From: an uncultured Alphaproteobacteria bacterium
GTDB taxonomy: Bacteria; Pseudomonadota; Alphaproteobacteria; HIMB59
Direction of reading: 5' to 3'
Length of the DNA: 64,000 nt
Assembly (NCBI GenBank): GCA_902619375.1
Contig: CACNEB010000005.1
Coordinates: 17,355 to 81,354, forward strand
Below are positions 59,779 through 64,000 of the stretch, one piece after another. The translations under genes and the position numbers were made by a program. The notes beneath the pieces were generated by a model. That model made no database searches and was not told the origin of the DNA. It saw only the letters and a program-made list of their open reading frames with translations. The stretch's first letter is position 1. Every line of letters starts with the position of its first letter.

Positions 59779-60765
59779 TTTTAAAACTTTTTCAGTGATC
59801 TCAAGGTCTTTTAAAAGTTTCCTGTCGGGTATGAGTTTATTTTTCTTTAATTCAGAATGGTAAAGTTTTACAGCATCCTTAGGTTTAATGTTACTTTCAA
59901 CAACTTCTCTCATAATTTTTACTAATAAGATAGGATCTTCAGCTAAGTTAATTTTTCTCCCAAACAAAGCTACTTTTGCACCATATTGACTGGCTTTTTT
60001 AATTAATTCAAAACAATCTCTTGTCGTGCCCTTGCTACCCCCAAGAATACCAACAATAAGATTTTCAGGATCGAAGCTGGCTAGCTCCTCCATTGCTTTT
60101 GGACCATTGTAAGCTATTTTCAAAAAAAGAGGTCTCTCATCCCTAGTCTGCCCAGCTATTGCTTTTATAATGCAATCGTTAATGTAATCACCCATTTGTC
60201 TTATGTTCATATTTAGATCAATCGGGGAATTAAATACTTCTAAAAAATGTTTAAATTTATATTTAGAAGCCTCAATTCTATATTCTTTATAGGCATTTAA
60301 CATTGCAAGGTCATAGTCAACATTATTAGAAAATGTTATAGAAAATAAACCAAGGTTAACTAATTTACTTACTTTGTTCATTTGAGCAGACCGAAAAGGT
60401 CTAGGATTAGTTTTTCTATAATTTCCATTTCTCATCAGCCAGATATCAGTCGTATCATTCACTCTAATAGCAGGTGTAATACTTGAATTTTTAAATAAAT
60501 TTCTTTTTACAAGATCTTCACCAACTGATGCAGACATCAGCATAATATCCACTAAATTAGATTTAGTCATCGATATCATTGCATTTTTGTAATCTACTAG
60601 GTTTTTATATCCTTTTAGTACTTTTCCATTTTCATTTCTTTTTGATCCAGGTGTTGTGATGCCCATTGCTAGATCGCCATCTTTAGCATCTGCTATAATG
60701 AAGTCTCTTGGAGAATATTTATTATTTTTTATTTTAAGAATTTTTTTATCTAAAGACTTATTCAT
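59773..60765 (-). CDS. Beta/alpha-barrel, class I aldolase-like protein (DeoC/LacD/FbaB-like), substrate unknown
   Basis: RPLFLKIAYNG (candidate Schiff-base Lys), LIVGILGGSKGTTRD, AKVALFGRKINLAEDP barrel-end motif. Confidence 0.6.
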   Translation of the reverse strand: MNKSLDKKILKIKNNKYSPRDFIIADAKDGDLAMGITTPGSKRNENGKVLKGYKNLVDYKNAMISMTKSNLVDIMLMSASVGEDLVKRNLFKNSSITPAIRVNDTTDIWLMRNGNYRKTNPRPFRSAQMNKVSKLVNLGLFSITFSNNVDYDLAMLNAYKEYRIEASKYKFKHFLEVFNSPIDLNMNIRQMGDYINDCIIKAIAGQTRDERPLFLKIAYNGPKAMEELASFDPENLIVGILGGSKGTTRDCFELIKKASQYGAKVALFGRKINLAEDPILLVKIMREVVESNIKPKDAVKLYHSELKKNKLIPDRKLLKDLEITEKVLKL

Positions 60766-60784
60766 GATTTGATTATACTCAATT
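60763..60784 (-). promoter_or_regulatory. TATAAT-N6-ATG, predicted leaderless promoter of aldolase-like gene
   Basis: Reverse strand AATTGAGTATAATCAAATCATG. Confidence 0.6.
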
Positions 60785-60813
60785 CTAAAAATAGAAAATA
60801 GTTTTATTCTCTA

Positions 60814-60828
60814 TATAATATAAAAATG
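60814..60828 (+). promoter_or_regulatory. TATAAT-N6-ATG, predicted leaderless promoter of xylB
   Basis: TATAAT at 60814-60819, ATG at 60826. Confidence 0.6.
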
Positions 60829-62280
60829 TATTTAGGTATTGATCTTGGTACTTCTTCGATGAAGTGTTTGCTACTTGGAGAAGAACAAGAAATTTTGTTG
60901 AGTGTTATTAGTGAAGATATACCACTGTCCACGCCTCAAAATGGCTGGTCAGAACAAGATCCATCATTTTGGATAAAAGCGTTAGATCAGTGTATCAAAC
61001 AAATTGTTTTAAAATTTGATTTATCGCAGATTAAAGCTGTATCTTTTTCCGGACATATGCATGGTGCAACTTGTATTGATAAAAATTATAAGGTCATAAG
61101 GCCATGTATACTTTGGAATGATACACGTAGTTTTAAGCAGTGCAGTCAAATTATGGCTAACGAAACTGTTATGGATATAGCTGGAAATCTAGCAATGCCT
61201 GGTTTTACATCTCCAAAAATCTTATGGATGAAAGAACACGAAAGTGAAAATTTTAAATCAATTGCAAAGGTTTTATTGCCGAAAGACTATTTAAGGTTTT
61301 ATTTAACGGGAGAGTTTTTTAGTGATTTGTCAGACGCAGCAGGCACTTATTGGTTAGATGTTAAAAATAGAACTTGGTCTAATAAACTTTTAGATATTGG
61401 CTCAATGGATATCTCGCAAATGCCTAAAACTTGTGAGGGTACCGATCAAACAGGTGTAATTAAAAAAGATATTGCAGAAAAATATGGCTTTAATAACTCT
61501 TGCAAAGTATTTGGTGGAGCAGGAGATAATGCTGCAGCCGCTGTTGGATTAGGGCTTTACCAAGAGGGAAATGCTTCATTATCTTTGGGTACTTCTGGTG
61601 TAATTTTTGGTTCAACAAAAAATTTTTTAAAAAATTATGATGATGCGATACATTCCTTTTGCCACTGCTTACCAGAAACATGGCATCTTATGTCAGTGAT
61701 GCTCTCTTGTACCTCAAATGTTAATTGGTTTATAAATAATTTTAATTCATCAATTGAAGAGATTAATAAAGTGTTAAGTTCTGTTTTAAATCATTTTTCT
61801 GATACAAATAGATACCCTTATTATCTTCCTTATCTCACAGGTGAGAGAACCCCAATTAATGACCCTCATATAAGAGCAAGTTTTCACGAAATGAGTATTG
61901 ACACTAATCGAGACACATTAATCTATAGTTTAATAGAGGGTATTTCTTTCGGTTTGTATGATAATTATTCTTCCTTAGTTAAGACAGGTATAAAGTTAGA
62001 TAACATCTTTGTAATAGGAGGTGGTTCTAAAAATGATAGCTGGATACAAATACTTGCTTCATTGATGGAGAGAGATTTATCTATAACAGAAGCTTCAGAT
62101 ACAATGGCTGCTTTTGGGGCTGCTAGAATAGCATTTCTTGGTTACAATAATTTAAAACCAAGAGAAGCCCTTAGTCTTCCAAAAGTCAAAAAAATTATAG
62201 GTAAGAATGAAATTCAAACGGATATCTTAAAAGACAGATTTTTAAGGTGGAAAAGCTTTTATTTAGGAAAAAATGTCTAG
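60826..62280 (+). CDS. xylB: Xylulokinase-like FGGY kinase
   Basis: YLGIDLGTSSMKCLL; GWSEQDPSFWIKAL; FSGHMHGATC; YLTGERTPINDP; GGGSKNDSWIQILA. Confidence 0.92.
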   Translation: MYLGIDLGTSSMKCLLLGEEQEILLSVISEDIPLSTPQNGWSEQDPSFWIKALDQCIKQIVLKFDLSQIKAVSFSGHMHGATCIDKNYKVIRPCILWNDTRSFKQCSQIMANETVMDIAGNLAMPGFTSPKILWMKEHESENFKSIAKVLLPKDYLRFYLTGEFFSDLSDAAGTYWLDVKNRTWSNKLLDIGSMDISQMPKTCEGTDQTGVIKKDIAEKYGFNNSCKVFGGAGDNAAAAVGLGLYQEGNASLSLGTSGVIFGSTKNFLKNYDDAIHSFCHCLPETWHLMSVMLSCTSNVNWFINNFNSSIEEINKVLSSVLNHFSDTNRYPYYLPYLTGERTPINDPHIRASFHEMSIDTNRDTLIYSLIEGISFGLYDNYSSLVKTGIKLDNIFVIGGGSKNDSWIQILASLMERDLSITEASDTMAAFGAARIAFLGYNNLKPREALSLPKVKKIIGKNEIQTDILKDRFLRWKSFYLGKNV

Positions 62281-62911
62281 TAGCCAAAGATTAGAATTCC
62301 CTGAATTAGTAAACAAAATACTAGAAAATGTTATTAAAATTAATCAAAGTCGTTATTTTATTGCAATTTCAGGAGCGCCAGCATCTGGAAAAAGCACAAT
62401 ATCTGAAAAATTAAAGTCTGAACTAATATCAAAAAACCACAAATCAAGTGTTCTTCAAATGGATGGTTTCCATCTAGATAATAATATTCTTGAGAAAAAA
62501 AAATTGATTGAGAGAAAAGGGGCACCGGAAACATTTGATGTACTAGGTTTATTAAATTGTTTATTAAGATTAAAAAACGAGGGTGAAGTAATTGTTCCTA
62601 TCTTTGATAGATCATTAGAACTATCAAGATCATCTGCATTAGTCATATCTGAGAATACAAAAATTATAATAGTAGAGGGTAATTATTTATTGCTTGATCA
62701 AGAACCATGGAGAAAAATTCATAATTTTTTTGACACAACTATAATGATTGATTGCAATAAAGATATTTTAGAAAAAAGATTAATTGAAAGATGGGAGAGT
62801 TATGGGCTATCTAATGATCAAATTAAAAATAAAGTTTACAAAAATGATCTTCCAAATGGATTAAATGTTATTAGTAAAAGTATTTCTGCTAAATTTAATT
62901 TAATAAATTAA
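62273..62911 (+). CDS. Nucleoside/nucleotide kinase family protein, FrcK-like
   Basis: ISGAPASGKSTISEKL P-loop; LQMDGFHLDN; IFDRSLE; VEGNYLLLDQEPWRKI; adjacent to frcA-like gene. Confidence 0.82.
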   Translation: MSSSQRLEFPELVNKILENVIKINQSRYFIAISGAPASGKSTISEKLKSELISKNHKSSVLQMDGFHLDNNILEKKKLIERKGAPETFDVLGLLNCLLRLKNEGEVIVPIFDRSLELSRSSALVISENTKIIIVEGNYLLLDQEPWRKIHNFFDTTIMIDCNKDILEKRLIERWESYGLSNDQIKNKVYKNDLPNGLNVISKSISAKFNLIN

Positions 62912-63672
62912 TCTTGAGGTGGTTGCTTAGCACCTGTCATATATGCGACAGCATCAGACATTTCATGTTTCTTAGGGTCAATTACACATAATCGGGTTCC
63001 AAGTCTATGAATATGTATTCTATCAGCTACTTCAAAAACATGAGGCATGTTATGAGAAATTAATATGATGGGAATTCCTCTAGACCTCACCTCACCAATT
63101 AATTCTAAAACTCTTCTACTTTCTTTGACACCGAGAGCGGCAGTAGGCTCATCCATAATAACGACTTTAGTTCCAAATGATGTTGCTCTTGCAACTGCAA
63201 CACCTTGGCGTTGACCTCCAGACAATGTTTCAACTAATTGATTTATATTTTGTATGGTTAATAGACCAAGATCAGACAATCGTTTTCTAGCTTCATCTGC
63301 CATTGCTTTTTTATCTAAAAATTTTAAAAAACTACCCATAAAGCCTTTTTGTCTAATTTCTCTGCCTAAAAACATATTATCAGTGATTGATAAAGCAGGT
63401 GAAAGTGCAAGGTTCTGATAAACAGTTTCGATACCTAATTTTCTTGCTTCTATGGGTGATGTAAAAGTAACTTTATTTCCATCAAGCAATATTTCACCAC
63501 TATCAGGTATAACAGCACCACATAACACCTTAATTAGTGTAGATTTTCCAGCACCATTGTCTCCAATTACTCCTAAAACCTCACCTGGATAAAGCTCTAA
63601 ATCAGCACTATCGAGTGCAACAACTTTACCGTATTTTTTTGACAACTTATTTGCTACTAGCACTGGCTGCAT
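62908..63672 (-). CDS. frcA: Sugar ABC transporter ATP-binding protein, FrcA-like (start trimmed to MQPVLVANK)
   Basis: GVIGDNGAGKSTLIKVLCG; LSGGQRQGVAVARA; IMDEPTAALGVKES; stop/start overlaps permease as TAATG. Confidence 0.88.
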   Translation of the reverse strand: MQPVLVANKLSKKYGKVVALDSADLELYPGEVLGVIGDNGAGKSTLIKVLCGAVIPDSGEILLDGNKVTFTSPIEARKLGIETVYQNLALSPALSITDNMFLGREIRQKGFMGSFLKFLDKKAMADEARKRLSDLGLLTIQNINQLVETLSGGQRQGVAVARATSFGTKVVIMDEPTAALGVKESRRVLELIGEVRSRGIPIILISHNMPHVFEVADRIHIHRLGTRLCVIDPKKHEMSDAVAYMTGAKQPPQD

Positions 63673-64000
63673 TATGCTGAGACCTTTCTTATCCATTGAT
63701 CTATTCCAACAGCAACTATAATAAGACAACCTAAAGCAAATCTTTGCCACAATACATCAAGACCTGCTATGGACAGACCTGAGCTAAATACACCCACAAT
63801 CAAAGCTCCAAATAAAGAGCCAATTATAGTGCCCCTTCCACCAAAAAGAGAAGTTCCACCTATCACAACAGCTGTAATGGAGTCTAAGTTACCTTCATAA
63901 AAAGATGTTGGAGAGACTGAACCAACTCTACCTATCGAAACCCATGCTCCAATCGCAACAACAAGCCCAGCAACAGCATAAATTGAAACTAACATCCTGT
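63672..64000 (-). CDS. frcC: Sugar ABC transporter permease, FrcC/RbsC-like, N-terminal part beyond window edge
   Basis: GNLDSITAVVIGGTSLFGGRGTIIGSLFGALIVGVFSSGLSIAGL permease signature. Confidence 0.88.
   Translation of the reverse strand, partial: RMLVSIYAVAGLVVAIGAWVSIGRVGSVSPTSFYEGNLDSITAVVIGGTSLFGGRGTIIGSLFGALIVGVFSSGLSIAGLDVLWQRFALGCLIIVAVGIDQWIRKVSA

Noticed and set aside
63673-63750. 26-aa N-terminal extension of FrcA
   Set aside because: It overlaps the permease C-terminus in another frame; MQPVLVANK at 63672 fits the family and gives a TAATG junction.
1-64000. CRISPR arrays, prophage or transposons
   Set aside because: No regularly spaced repeats, integrase, transposase, capsid or terminase-like proteins were recognised on either strand.

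Overview
AT-rich, densely packed alphaproteobacterial chromosome segment. Gene content and order resemble streamlined marine lineages such as SAR11-like, HIMB59 or AEGEAN-169; this taxonomic placement is inference. I saw no prophage, IS element or CRISPR array. From left to right the window contains: a photolyase-like FAD-binding protein cut by the left edge; a 5-oxoproline module (pxpB/pxpC divergent from pxpA, plus a gamma-glutamylcyclotransferase); a HupE/UreJ plus DUF4198 pair; a housekeeping block (folC-accD-trpA-trpB-trpF-pyrF-ihfB-rpsA-aroA-lptB-lptA-lptC-kdsD-rnd, gltD-gltB, infC-rpmI-rplT-pheS-pheT-lepA, tRNA-Ser) interrupted by two glycosyltransferase cassettes; a methylated-amine/C1 operon (DmdA-like GcvT protein, MTHFR-like protein, dimethylglycine/sarcosine dehydrogenase-like protein, soxG-soxA-soxD-soxB); and a sugar-catabolism region (PFK, ROK kinase, RbsK/RbsD, D-lyxose isomerase-like cupin, PfkB kinase, aldolase-like barrel protein, xylulokinase, FrcK/FrcA/FrcC-like). 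The observations most worth following up are: an isomerase-kinase-aldolase-like sugar module of unknown substrate; TATAAT boxes exactly 6 nt upstream of start codons, which suggests leaderless transcripts; a symmetric divergent pxp promoter; an infC gene forced to use a non-canonical start; the absence of cmk between aroA and rpsA; a 2OG-oxygenase-like gene beside the sox operon; and four convergent gene pairs sharing a TTAA stop overlap. All family calls come from reading the translated sequence; no database search was run.
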